Positions 16,704 through 25,004 are shown, counted from the first letter of the stretch. The stretch is 64,000 nucleotides of DNA from an uncultured Peptoniphilus sp. (GCF_946222045.1 NZ_CAMILN010000001.1:49488-113487); one strand, 5' to 3'. The notes: generated from the letters alone by a model not told the origin. Translations and numbers: made by a program.

Positions 16704-18653
16704 TTAAAATTCTTGAATTTTTCTTCTAATGTTTTCTTTTGTGAAGCCAAATCTTTCAAATACTTCAGCGCCCTTTCCACTTGCACCAAAGGTATCGATG
16801 GAAATTGACATTCCCTTCATGCCAATGTACTTGTGCCAGCCAAAGGATGATAGGGCTTCAATAGAGATCCTCTTGGTGATATTTGATGGAAGAATTTCTT
16901 CCTTGTAGTCAGAGGATTGGGCATCAAAAAGTTCCATAGAAGGCATTGAAACCACACGAACTCCCTTTAGTCCTTCTGCTGCTTCAAGGGCAAGAGAAAC
17001 TTCTGAACCTGTAGCAATTACAATTTTTTCAAGTTCTCCCTCTTCCTTCTTAATTACGTAAGCACCCCTGTGAACCTCCCTTGAAGAGTTTTCAAGTTGT
17101 GGAAGATTTTGTCTTGATAGGGCAAGGACAAAAGGCGTGTTCTTTGAATTGAAGGCAAGGTTAAGTGAAGCTGCAGTTTCACGTCCGTCAGCAGGTCTTA
17201 ATACAACAATTCCTGGGATGGACCTTAGCATTGCAAGATGTTCAATTGGTTCATGAGTTGGCCCGTCTTCTCCAACTCCAATGGAGTCGTGAGTGAAGAT
17301 GTAGACATTTGGAATATTCATAAGGGCTGCAAGTCTAATTGTTGGCTTTAAGTAGTCACTGAAAACCAAGAAAGTTGACGCATAAGTCCTTAGACCTCCA
17401 TGAAGAAGGATTCCATTAGTAATTGCACCCATGGCATTTTCACGAACACCAAAAGTTATGTTTCTTCCAAGTCTATCCTCAGCTGAAAAATATTCTTCTC
17501 CTTTTAGCATAGTCTTATTTGATGGTCCAAGGTCAGCTGATCCACCAAAGATGTGGATGTCGTCCTTGGCAATCTTATTTAAAACTTCGCCAGAGATGGC
17601 ACGAGTTGCCATGTCCTTATCAAAGGAATCGTAGTAGGAATCTTCTAATAATTCCTTCTTTTCTAATTTAAAGGCAGCAAGATAGTCTTCATATTCTTTA
17701 GGATATTTCGCTGCGTATTCTTCTTCAATTTTTTTCTTTTCATTTACTTTTGCAGTATTTTCTTCAATTATTTTTTGGAAGTGAGCCTTCACATCTTCTG
17801 CAATGTGAAAATCTTCATCAGGAAGTCCAAAGAATTCACGAGTTGACTTTCTGTCTTCCTTGCCTAGTGGCTCGCCGTGCGCCTTTGCAGAGTCTTCTCT
17901 TGGTGATCCATAGCCAATTTTAGTCTTAACTTCAATAAGGGCAGGCTTGTCAGATTTTTTTGCTTCTTCGATTGCTGCATTTATTTCATCTAAGTCATTT
18001 CCATCTTCTACTACAAAAGTATCCCAGCCAAGAGCCTTGTACCTGTCACAAACATTTTCTGAGAAGGCAAGGTCAGTTGATCCTTCAATGGAAATTTTAT
18101 TTGAATCGTAAAGAACGATTAGTTTATCGAGTTTTAGTGTGCCAGCTAGTGAAGATGCTTCGTTAGAAATTCCTTCCATTAAACATCCATCCCCAACTAG
18201 GGCATAAGTATAGTGGTCAACAAGTTTTAGGTCTTCCTTGTTATAGAGGGCAGCAAGTTTTTCTTCTGCAATAGCCATACCAACTGCCATGGCAATCCCT
18301 TGGCCAAGAGGTCCAGTAGTTGCTTCAACACCCCTAGTGTGACCGTACTCTGGGTGACCTGGTGTCCTAGAATCAAGTTGCCTAAAGTTTTTTAAATCAT
18401 CAAGACTTAGACCGTAGTCAAATAAGTAAAAAAGTGAATATAAAAGTGCAGATCCATGTCCTGCAGAAAGGACAAACCTATCCCTATTTTTCCAATCTAA
18501 ATCCTTAGAATCTCTCACAAGATGATTCTTAAAAAGAGCATAGGCCATTGGTGCAGCACCAAGGGGTAGGCCTGGGTGACCTGAATTTGCATTTTCAATT
18601 TGATCAACAGACAGCATTCTCAAAGTATTAACTGCTTTATTTTCGATATTCAA
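16704..18653 (-). CDS. tkt: Transketolase
   Basis: A 649-residue thiamine-diphosphate enzyme of the pentose phosphate pathway. The cofactor motif GDGCLMEGISNEAS, the N-terminal NSGHPGLPLGAAPM and the pyrimidine-domain TFGVRENAMGAI and THDSIGVGEDGPTHEP are all present. The chosen start is the TTG at 18653, five bases after AGGAGAGG. A GTG at 18668 overlaps the stop of tagA (GTGA) but lies upstream of that ribosome site. It follows tagA in one transcript, an unusual pairing with no clear functional link. Confidence 0.95.
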   Translation of the reverse strand: MNIENKAVNTLRMLSVDQIENANSGHPGLPLGAAPMAYALFKNHLVRDSKDLDWKNRDRFVLSAGHGSALLYSLFYLFDYGLSLDDLKNFRQLDSRTPGHPEYGHTRGVEATTGPLGQGIAMAVGMAIAEEKLAALYNKEDLKLVDHYTYALVGDGCLMEGISNEASSLAGTLKLDKLIVLYDSNKISIEGSTDLAFSENVCDRYKALGWDTFVVEDGNDLDEINAAIEEAKKSDKPALIEVKTKIGYGSPREDSAKAHGEPLGKEDRKSTREFFGLPDEDFHIAEDVKAHFQKIIEENTAKVNEKKKIEEEYAAKYPKEYEDYLAAFKLEKKELLEDSYYDSFDKDMATRAISGEVLNKIAKDDIHIFGGSADLGPSNKTMLKGEEYFSAEDRLGRNITFGVRENAMGAITNGILLHGGLRTYASTFLVFSDYLKPTIRLAALMNIPNVYIFTHDSIGVGEDGPTHEPIEHLAMLRSIPGIVVLRPADGRETAASLNLAFNSKNTPFVLALSRQNLPQLENSSREVHRGAYVIKKEEGELEKIVIATGSEVSLALEAAEGLKGVRVVSMPSMELFDAQSSDYKEEILPSNITKRISIEALSSFGWHKYIGMKGMSISIDTFGASGKGAEVFERFGFTKENIRRKIQEF

Positions 18654-18664
18654 AATTCCTCTCC

Positions 18665-19417
18665 TCACTCAACTGAATTTTTATCTCTCATTACCGCCAA
18701 CAAAAACTTTGGCAAATCAATTTGCCTCTTAATCCTAGAAGGGTTTTTTATAAGCCTATAAAACCACTCAAGGCCTAGCTTAATAAAAATATCTGGGGCC
18801 CTGTTTGCCTTGCCAGATAAGATATCTAGGACTCCACCATTTCCAATTATAACCTTGGCATCTATTTCATCCTTCCAAGCGTCAATCCACTTTTCTTGAC
18901 GAGGAAAACCAAAGCCAACAAAGACAATGTCAATGTCCTTGGAATTTATTTCTTCTATTATTTCTTCTTCTACACTAGACTTCTCACCGTCTAGCTTGGA
19001 ATTGAAATAGCCATTGTGAAATCCTGCAACCTTAAGATTTTTATATTTTTCATTGACAGCTTCTGCTGCATCCCTTGCAACACCTTCCTTGCCACCTAAA
19101 AAATATAAGTTAAGACCCATCTCATCAGCAAGCTCAAGTAGCTTAATAGAGGTATCAAAACCTGTGACCCTTTCTTTTAAAGGCTTTTTCCTAAGTTTTG
19201 ACGCATGGATAAGGCCAATCCCGTCAGCCAGGATTAAATCCCCTGAGTTGACAAGCTTTCTAAGTTCCTCATCTCTCTTAGCTGCCATTACGATTTCAGT
19301 GTTTGGGGTGTAAATTTTTTTAAGCGAATCTCCCTTTAAGAAGTCCCTTAAAATATTCTCACACTCAGAATTATCAATGTTAAAAATTTCAACTCCAAAA
19401 ATTTTTACTTTTTCCAT
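18665..19417 (-). CDS. tagA: WecG/TagA/CpsF family glycosyltransferase
   Basis: A 250-residue GT26 enzyme that transfers an N-acetylmannosamine-type sugar onto an undecaprenyl-diphosphate-linked sugar for wall teichoic acid or another surface glycan. Family blocks: TPNTEIVMAAKRDEELR, LILADGIGL and FVGFGFPRQEKWI. The start is the ATG at 19417 behind GGAGAG; a GTG 27 bp upstream has no site. No other teichoic acid gene is in the window, so the actual glycan is unknown. Confidence 0.9.
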   Translation of the reverse strand: MEKVKIFGVEIFNIDNSECENILRDFLKGDSLKKIYTPNTEIVMAAKRDEELRKLVNSGDLILADGIGLIHASKLRKKPLKERVTGFDTSIKLLELADEMGLNLYFLGGKEGVARDAAEAVNEKYKNLKVAGFHNGYFNSKLDGEKSSVEEEIIEEINSKDIDIVFVGFGFPRQEKWIDAWKDEIDAKVIIGNGGVLDILSGKANRAPDIFIKLGLEWFYRLIKNPSRIKRQIDLPKFLLAVMRDKNSVE

Positions 19418-19560
19418 AAATCTCTCCGTTAATAAGTTTATCACATAGAAAGAAGCATTTCTATATAGAAATATACCATGAAATTTAAAATTAAAATTAC
19501 CTTAATTAATAGTTTTTTATCTTGCCAATTAATTCTTAAAAATATTTTTTATAAATCCAC

Positions 19561-19589
19561 AAAAAAAGACTACCTCTTACGAGATAGTC
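19561..19589 (-). terminator. Terminator of mazF
   Basis: A 9-bp stem GACTATCTC / GAGGTAGTC with one G-U pair, a GTAA loop and seven U. It lies about 20 bp after the mazF stop. Confidence 0.88.
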
Positions 19590-19607
19590 AATATGTATGT
19601 TGCTCAA

Positions 19608-19952
19608 TTACTTTATCGCCAAGCTAACTTTTATTGCTGCATCAATCTCTCCTATAACATCCTTGTCGAATCTACCGATTTTCTCTCTCAACCTTTTTTT
19701 GTCGATTGTTCTCAATTGCTCGAGAAGAATTACAGAATTCTTGGGCAATGGAACATCTTTAGCTTTTACATTAACGTGGGTTGGTAACTTCGCCTTGTTA
19801 AGTTGAGATGTAATTGCAGCTATTATTATAGTAGGCGAATATTTGTTTCCAATGTCATTTTGAACAACAACTACGGGCCTTACTCCTCCCTGTTCTGACC
19901 CAATAACTGGCGACAGGTCGGCATAGAATATGTCCCCTCTTCTTATCATCAT
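19608..19952 (-). CDS. mazF: MazF/PemK-family endoribonuclease toxin
   Basis: A 114-residue mRNA interferase. The N-terminal [20 protein letters not shown] and RPVVVVQND, and the C-terminal [13 protein letters not shown], match the EndoA/MazF group of Firmicutes. The start at 19952 or the adjacent ATG follows AAAGGTG. No antitoxin frame lies in the 120 bp upstream; the next gene upstream encodes a membrane protein. In other Firmicutes the order is acpS, nnr, alr, antitoxin, mazF; here alr and the antitoxin are absent, so the gene appears solitary. Confidence 0.92.
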   Translation of the reverse strand: MMIRRGDIFYADLSPVIGSEQGGVRPVVVVQNDIGNKYSPTIIIAAITSQLNKAKLPTHVNVKAKDVPLPKNSVILLEQLRTIDKKRLREKIGRFDKDVIGEIDAAIKVSLAIK

Positions 19953-20073
19953 AACTTTTCACCTTTTAAGCCAAGAGAGAATTAAAAGATTGATCTATGA
20001 GCAACCTTAATATCATTCTATCACAATTATTCTTGTTATTTTCATTTAGAATGCAATTATTTTTAAAAATTTA

Positions 20074-20343
20074 TTACAAGTACATTGGCATTACAAAATT
20101 TATTGCAATCATAATAAGTAAAGGAATGGTATATTTCCTTGTTTCCTTTAAATTATATTTTGTTCCCCCTGGTAGGTAGTGAACAATTGCCGGTGCAAAA
20201 ACTACTACAAACCAAAGAACTTGTGTATAGATTGGCCCTCTAAACCTGTGAAAAAATTCTGCCACTCCTGTGATTGCGAGATATGTATAAAAAAGATCAA
20301 GAGCAAATAAAATTATAAAAAGAATTTTTCTATTTTTAAACAT
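20074..20343 (-). CDS. Small membrane protein, unknown (89 aa)
   Basis: A hydrophobic 89-residue protein with about three membrane segments (7-28, 38-55 and 71-88) and a basic turn LPGGTKYNLKETRKY between the last two. I do not recognise the family. The ATG follows AAGGAG by 7 bases. It is the last of three small genes between acpS-nnrD and mazF, and a long hairpin lies between it and the gene before it. Confidence 0.6.
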   Translation of the reverse strand: MFKNRKILFIILFALDLFYTYLAITGVAEFFHRFRGPIYTQVLWFVVVFAPAIVHYLPGGTKYNLKETRKYTIPLLIMIAINFVMPMYL

Positions 20344-20355
20344 AATAACTCCTTT

Positions 20356-20389
20356 AAGAAATAGCCCAAGAAAACTTAGGCTATTTCTT
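20356..20389 (-). other. Perfect 11-bp hairpin between two small membrane-protein genes
   Basis: AAGAAATAGCC and GGCTATTTCTT pair perfectly around a 12-base loop. The hairpin overlaps the stop codon of 20389-20646 and ends just before the AAGGAG of 20074-20343. No U run follows, so it is more likely an RNA-processing, stability or translation-control element than a plain terminator. Confidence 0.55.
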
Positions 20390-20646
20390 TACATTGACAT
20401 TCTAACCATTTCAAGGGTAAATAGACTTAAAACTGCTACATAAATACCCATGGCTATTTTGTATCCCTTGCTCCAATTATCCCTTTCTTTTTTTATCCTA
20501 ATAAAATTTAGGACAAGAGCAAATAAACCAGGCAAAGCTACAATTATTGGATTTTTATGATCTTTGGCTAAATCAGACATTGTGATTAGGACAAAAATAT
20601 TAAGTACTTGCCAAAAAGATCTAACATTAAATGGGTATAGTTGCAT
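20389..20646 (-). CDS. Small membrane protein, unknown (85 aa)
   Basis: An 85-residue protein with three hydrophobic stretches (about 10-24, 33-48 and 65-83) and a central charged segment RIKKERDNWSKGYK. I do not recognise it. It begins 12 bp after the stop of 20659-20868, with a GGGGG-like ribosome site (AAGGGGGAT). Its size and tandem position suggest it works with its two small neighbours, which is inference. Confidence 0.6.
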   Translation of the reverse strand: MQLYPFNVRSFWQVLNIFVLITMSDLAKDHKNPIIVALPGLFALVLNFIRIKKERDNWSKGYKIAMGIYVAVLSLFTLEMVRMSM

Positions 20647-20658
20647 ATTAAATCCCCC

Positions 20659-20868
20659 TTAATAGCTTTCAACATCTACAACATTATATATTTCCATATA
20701 TCTTCCAACTATATGATTATATCTGCAGTACCCTTTATAATAAAATTTTAAACCATGGTTTTTCAAATAGGGTTCATTTTCACTTCTCGCAAAAATATTC
20801 ATTGGAAAACTAACTATCAACATTCCAATTATAAGTAATAAACTTATAGCTTTCTTAAATTTTTTCAT
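20659..20868 (-). CDS. Small secreted protein, unknown (69 aa)
   Basis: A 69-residue protein with a clear signal peptide: basic MKKFKK, hydrophobic core ISLLLIIGMLIVSF, and a likely cut after FAR or near IFARS. The mature part is about 40 residues, rich in Tyr and basic residues (KFYYKGYCRYNH) with one Cys. I do not recognise it. The ribosome site before its ATG is weak. A much better AAAGGAG 40 bp upstream serves only a three-codon frame. Confidence 0.5.
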   Translation of the reverse strand: MKKFKKAISLLLIIGMLIVSFPMNIFARSENEPYLKNHGLKFYYKGYCRYNHIVGRYMEIYNVVDVESY

Positions 20869-20900
20869 GTAAATTACTACTTATAATTTGGATAACGTTA

Positions 20901-20922
20901 TTATGATTTCATAGTACTCCTT
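20901..20922 (-). other. Strong ribosome site with a three-codon reading frame
   Basis: AAGGAG at 20922-20917 is followed, at normal spacing, by ATG-AAA-TCA-TAA (20912-20901), encoding M-K-S. It lies upstream of the first small gene. It may be a minimal leader peptide or the remains of a broken gene start. Confidence 0.4.
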
Positions 20923-20947
20923 TATCTTAAAAAAATCAAATTAGTTT

Positions 20948-22135
20948 TTATTTTTCCATTAATTTGAAAACATTATCTAGACCTTCTATTAAGTCTCTCG
21001 CCCTTAGGCTAGTCTTTGAATTTTCATTTGCAAAAATGTCTCCTGAGAGTCCATGAATATAAACTCCAAGCCTTGCCGCATCATAAAGGTCATAATTTTT
21101 CATCATGGCAGAGATTATCCCCGTCAAGACGTCTCCTGATCCTCCACTTGCCATACCAGAGTTGCCAGTCCTATTGGTGTAAGTTCTATCTCCATCTGTG
21201 ACGATTGTCTCATGACCCTTTAGAACTAGGATGACTTTATATTTTTTTACAAATTCTTCTGATACTGTCTTACGATTATTTTTAATTTCTTCTAAGCTTA
21301 GTCCAGTTAACCTTGCAAATTCTCCCTCATGGGGCGTTAAGATTGTTGTGGATTCTTGTCTTTCTCCTAATAAATTTAAATTTTTTGACAGGATATTTAA
21401 ACCGTCAGCATCTATTAGAAGATTTTTTTCTATTTTTATTGTTCTCTTAAAGACTTCTTGGCCATAAGCCCCAAGTCCCATGCCCGGTCCCATGGCAAGG
21501 ACATCAAGACCTTCTAAGAATTTTTCCATTTCATCTAAATCATCAAAGGTCTTTGCTATGGGTTCAATGTATTTTATGGACATGATGTCAAAGATTTCTC
21601 TTGGGACGATGTTATAAACAAGTCCTGCACCAGATTTTAGGGCAGCATTTGATGATAAGTAAGAGGACCCTGTCATCCCCATGGACCCACCAAGGATTCC
21701 AATTTTCCCAAAGTCTCCCTTGTGGCCAAAGTCGTCTCTGTCTTTCCAAAGGGATTTAATTTCTTCATCTAAAATTATTTCATCTTCTAAATTCTTTTTC
21801 AATAAGTTTTCTCCATCAAGCTTTGCCACTGCCACTGCATAGTCCCTTTCATGGCTAATAGAAAGATCAAATTTCATATCAAAGACTTCTGCGTAAGGGG
21901 CATCTCCCTGGTATTTTATTTTTATATCTTTAAAAGAAATTTTTCCAAGTCCAGTTCCAAGAGCCTTAGCCACAGCTTCTTTGGCAACAAAGATCCCCCC
22001 TGCCCTTTCGTAGGGTTCCTTTCTTTTTTTTATTCTTTCAATCTCATCTTCTGTAAAAACTTTTGAAAGAAAATTTTCCTTTTCCTCCATTAGTTTCTTT
22101 ATCCTAGAAATTTCTACTATATCTATACCAAGCAT
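20948..22135 (-). CDS. acpS-nnrD: Holo-ACP synthase fused to ADP-dependent NAD(P)H-hydrate dehydratase
   Basis: A 395-residue fusion. Residues 1 to about 118 are AcpS, which puts 4'-phosphopantetheine on acyl carrier protein: GIDIVEISRI (Asp5), GIFVAKEAVAKALGTG (Glu53) and LSISHERDYAVAV. Residues about 135-395 are NnrD, which repairs hydrated NAD(P)H: GKIGILGGSMGMTGSSYL, AMGPGMG, LLIDADGLN, ILTPHEGEFARL and NSGMASGGSGDVLTG. The epimerase half (NnrE) usually fused to NnrD is absent. The start is the ATG at 22135 after GGTGA; longer frames run into the tyrS leader. Fusion of these two neighbours is unusual. Confidence 0.9.
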   Translation of the reverse strand: MLGIDIVEISRIKKLMEEKENFLSKVFTEDEIERIKKRKEPYERAGGIFVAKEAVAKALGTGLGKISFKDIKIKYQGDAPYAEVFDMKFDLSISHERDYAVAVAKLDGENLLKKNLEDEIILDEEIKSLWKDRDDFGHKGDFGKIGILGGSMGMTGSSYLSSNAALKSGAGLVYNIVPREIFDIMSIKYIEPIAKTFDDLDEMEKFLEGLDVLAMGPGMGLGAYGQEVFKRTIKIEKNLLIDADGLNILSKNLNLLGERQESTTILTPHEGEFARLTGLSLEEIKNNRKTVSEEFVKKYKVILVLKGHETIVTDGDRTYTNRTGNSGMASGGSGDVLTGIISAMMKNYDLYDAARLGVYIHGLSGDIFANENSKTSLRARDLIEGLDNVFKLMEK

Positions 22136-22145
22136 TTTATCACCA

Positions 22146-22174
22146 TTGACATTTATTTTATTTTCGATTATTAT
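22146..22174 (+). promoter_or_regulatory. Sigma-A promoter of the tyrS T-box leader
   Basis: TTGACA (22146-22151), a 17-bp spacer and TATTAT (22169-22174). Transcription should start near 22181, which sets the 5' end of the T-box leader and limits how large its Stem I can be. Confidence 0.75.
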
Positions 22175-22180
22175 ATCATA

Positions 22181-22325
22181 AATAGTATAAATATTTGACG
22201 TTGAAGATATACAGTAAGCGAAAGCTGAATTACAATATTGGAGTCTATTAATTTTTGAGGCCTCGGCGAAGAAAGGTGGTACCACGAATGCGTCCTTTCG
22301 TTCACGGGGCCCTTTTTATTTTTTT
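22181..22325 (+). promoter_or_regulatory. Tyrosine T-box leader with an ultrashort Stem I
   Basis: AGTA (22213-22216) and GAAT-TAC-A (22227-22234) form the specifier loop, with Tyr codon TAC at 22231-22233. Between them there is only AGC-GAAA-GCT, a 3-bp helix with a GNRA loop, where a normal Stem I has 60-80 bases. ATAT/ATAT and AATAG/CTATT may close the base. Only about 22 bases separate Stem I from the T-box AAAGG-TGGTACC-ACG (22272-22286), so Stem II and the pseudoknot are missing. CCTTT (22294-22298) completes the antiterminator. GGGGCCC and a T-rich run (22306-22325) follow. Confidence 0.82.
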
Positions 22326-22335
22326 GGAGGAATTT

Positions 22336-23562
22336 ATGGAAAATGTATACGATATTTTAAGCGAGAGAGGTTACTTAGACCAATGCACTTATGAAGATGA
22401 GCTAAGGGAAATGCTTGGCAAGGAATCAGTTCCTTTTTACGTTGGCTTTGATGCAACTGCTGACTCCCTAACTCTTGGTCACTTTATCCAAATTAGGGTT
22501 ATGCAACACATGCAAAAGGCTGGCCACGTGCCTATAGCCCTACTTGGTGGCGGAACTACAACTATTGGTGACCCATCAGGCAAGTCTGACATGAGATCTC
22601 TTATGGACAGGGAAACAATTGACTACAACGCAAGAAGATTTAAGGAACAAATTTCTACATTCTTAGATTTTTCTGACGGCAAGGGCTACATTGAAAACAA
22701 CGCCGACTGGTTAACTAAGCTAAACTTCCTAGAATTTGTTAGAGAAATTGGTATCCACTTCTCTGTTAACAGGATGCTACAATTTGATTGCTACAAGAAC
22801 AGGATGGAAGAAGGACTTACTTTCTTCGAATTCTCTTACATGCTTATGCAATCCTACGACTACCTATACCTCTACAGGAAGTATGGCTGTAAGCTAGAAG
22901 TTGGTGGATCTGACCAATGGTCCAACATACTTGGTGGTTATGAGCTTGTAAGAAAGCTTGAAGGCGACAAGGTTTATGCCATGACTTTTAAACTTCTTAC
23001 TACTGCAGCAGGAATCAAGATGGGTAAGACTATGGCTGGAGCAATTTGGCTTGACCCAGAAAAGACTACACCTTATGAAATGTTCCAATACCTAAGAAAC
23101 TGTGACGACAGAGATGTTATTAAGTTTATGAAGCTTCTTACTATGCTTCCACTTGATAAGATTGCTGAATACGAAAAATTAGAAGGGGCAGAAATCAATA
23201 AGGCTAAAGAAGTTCTTGCCTTTGAAGTTGTAAAGGATATTCACGGCGAAGAAGCTGCTAAGGCTGCTCTTGATGCATCCCACTCCCTATTTGGTGGCGA
23301 CAAGGCATCAGAAGACATACCTTCAACTGAATTTGAAGCTGCAAAGTTTGACGAACCTGTGGGAATCTTAAACCTTATGACTGAGCTTGGACTTATTAAG
23401 ACAAACTCTGAAGGTAGGAGACTAATCCAACAAGGTGGAGTTAGCATTGACGACGAAAAAATAAATGACCCTAAACTTGAAATCACAAAAGATAGCTTCA
23501 AGGATGGAGAAATTATTATTAGGAAGGGTAAAAAAGTTTACCACAAGGTTATTATAAAGTGA
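22336..23562 (+). CDS. tyrS: Tyrosyl-tRNA synthetase
   Basis: A 408-residue class I synthetase. The HIGH-type motif is TLGHF (residues 46-50), the KMSKS-type motif is KMGKT, and an S4-like RNA-binding domain is at the C-terminus (TNSEGRRLIQQGGVSIDDEK). The KMGKT form and overall sequence match the second bacterial TyrRS class rather than KFGKT enzymes. The ATG at 22336 follows TTGGAGG; upstream in-frame codons belong to the T-box leader. Expression should rise when uncharged tRNA-Tyr accumulates. It is followed 7 bp later by pepD. Confidence 0.96.
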   Translation: MENVYDILSERGYLDQCTYEDELREMLGKESVPFYVGFDATADSLTLGHFIQIRVMQHMQKAGHVPIALLGGGTTTIGDPSGKSDMRSLMDRETIDYNARRFKEQISTFLDFSDGKGYIENNADWLTKLNFLEFVREIGIHFSVNRMLQFDCYKNRMEEGLTFFEFSYMLMQSYDYLYLYRKYGCKLEVGGSDQWSNILGGYELVRKLEGDKVYAMTFKLLTTAAGIKMGKTMAGAIWLDPEKTTPYEMFQYLRNCDDRDVIKFMKLLTMLPLDKIAEYEKLEGAEINKAKEVLAFEVVKDIHGEEAAKAALDASHSLFGGDKASEDIPSTEFEAAKFDEPVGILNLMTELGLIKTNSEGRRLIQQGGVSIDDEKINDPKLEITKDSFKDGEIIIRKGKKVYHKVIIK

Positions 23563-23569
23563 GGTTAAG

Positions 23570-24961
23570 ATGAATTTAGAACCAAAAAAAGTTTTTGATT
23601 ATTTTGAAAAACTATCACAAATTCCAAGAGAATCTGGTAATGAAAAGGGAGTTTCTGACTTTTTAAAGAAGTTTGGAGAAGAAAAGGGCTACGAAGTTGT
23701 CCAAGATGACAGCCTAAATATTATTATGGAAGTGCCTGCAAGTGAAGGCATGGAAGATAAAGCTAAAGTTATCCTACAAGGTCACATGGACATGGTTTGT
23801 GAAAAGGGCAAGGACTCCAACCACAATTTTGAAACTGACCCAATTGAACTTATTGTTGATGGAGATTCTCTTCACGCCAATGACACAACTCTTGGAGCAG
23901 ACAACGGAATTGGTGTTGCCATGGCAATGGCTCTTGCAGAAGAAGAACACGGTCCATTAAAGATAATAGTAACAGTTTCAGAAGAAACGGACATGCACGG
24001 TGCCAAGGACCTTGATGCAAAACATCTAGATGGCAAGTACCTTATAAATATCGACTCAGAAGAAGAAGGTGTCCTAACAGTTTCATCTGCAGGTGGAAAA
24101 CTTCTTAAATCTAGATTTGCCTTCCAAGAAGAAGATTATTCTGGCAAGGCCTTTGACCTTCACCTTCACGGCTTCCTAGGTGGCCACTCTGGTATGGAAA
24201 TTGCCAACAATAGGGGCAACATGATCAAGGTTATGGCTGAAATTATAAATAAGCTTGATGGTGCAAAATTAATTGACATCAACTGTGGCACAAAACAAAA
24301 TGCAATCCCAAGAGAAGGCAGACTTTCTCTTGTGGCAGATGAAAAATCTCTTGAAGATGCAATAGCCTTTGTAAAAGATAAATTCAAAGACGTAGCAGGA
24401 GAACTTATAATAGAATGTAAGGAAATTTCTCACGATGGAAAAGTTTTAAGTCAAGATGACACCGAAAAACTTGCAAACTACTTGTTAGAACTTCCAACTG
24501 GACCACATACCTTCTTAAATGAAGAGAAAAAAGTTCTTGAATCATCATCAAACCTTGCAATAGCAAAAAAACTTGATGACGCAATTGAAGTTTTTGTTTC
24601 ACTAAGGTTTGCATCCTCTTCACTTTCAGAAGAGTTTGGCAAAATTTACTTGGATATAGTTGAAAAATATGACTGCCAAGCAGAATTTATCAACCCTTAT
24701 CCAGAATGGGAATACAGAAAAGAATCTGACTTTAGAGAAATTGTAAAGAAAATCTACAAAGATATTACAGGAAAAGAAATGGAAGAAGAATTCACACATG
24801 GTGGACTTGAATGTGGTGTCTTCTATAAGAAAAATAAAGACCTAGACATTATCTCCATTGGACCAGACACTGTTGGAGCTCACACACAAAAGGAAACTCT
24901 TTCAATTTCTTCAACTAAGAGAGTTTATGATCATCTTGTAAAAGTTTTAAAAGCTCTTTAA
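23570..24961 (+). CDS. pepD: Cytosolic non-specific dipeptidase (aminoacyl-histidine dipeptidase)
   Basis: A 463-residue M20-family zinc peptidase that cleaves dipeptides. Metal and catalytic motifs are LQGHMDMV, TTLGADNGIGVAMAMAL, SEETDMHGA and THGGLECGVF; a lid/dimerisation domain lies between about residues 190 and 360. The start ATG at 23570 has GAGGTTAAG upstream. It probably shares the tyrS transcript, so the tyrosine T-box may also govern it. The coupling of a dipeptidase to tRNA-Tyr charging would make sense as amino-acid recovery. Confidence 0.94.
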   Translation: MNLEPKKVFDYFEKLSQIPRESGNEKGVSDFLKKFGEEKGYEVVQDDSLNIIMEVPASEGMEDKAKVILQGHMDMVCEKGKDSNHNFETDPIELIVDGDSLHANDTTLGADNGIGVAMAMALAEEEHGPLKIIVTVSEETDMHGAKDLDAKHLDGKYLINIDSEEEGVLTVSSAGGKLLKSRFAFQEEDYSGKAFDLHLHGFLGGHSGMEIANNRGNMIKVMAEIINKLDGAKLIDINCGTKQNAIPREGRLSLVADEKSLEDAIAFVKDKFKDVAGELIIECKEISHDGKVLSQDDTEKLANYLLELPTGPHTFLNEEKKVLESSSNLAIAKKLDDAIEVFVSLRFASSSLSEEFGKIYLDIVEKYDCQAEFINPYPEWEYRKESDFREIVKKIYKDITGKEMEEEFTHGGLECGVFYKKNKDLDIISIGPDTVGAHTQKETLSISSTKRVYDHLVKVLKAL

Positions 24962-24973
24962 TAAAATAAACTT

Positions 24974-25000
24974 ATGGCTGTCAAAGGGCAGCCATTTTTT
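24974..25000 (+). terminator. Terminator of tyrS-pepD
   Basis: Stem ATGGCTG / CAGCCAT with an 8-base loop and a run of T, 12 bp after the pepD stop. Confidence 0.88.
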
Positions 25001-25004
25001 CTTG

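Noticed and set aside
22136..22285. N-terminal extension of AcpS
   Set aside because: It is encoded by the antisense of the tyrS leader and promoter; AcpS begins at MLGIDIVEI.
22255..22335. N-terminal extension of TyrS
   Set aside because: These codons are the T-box and antiterminator; GGAGG and the ATG at 22336 fit TyrRS length.
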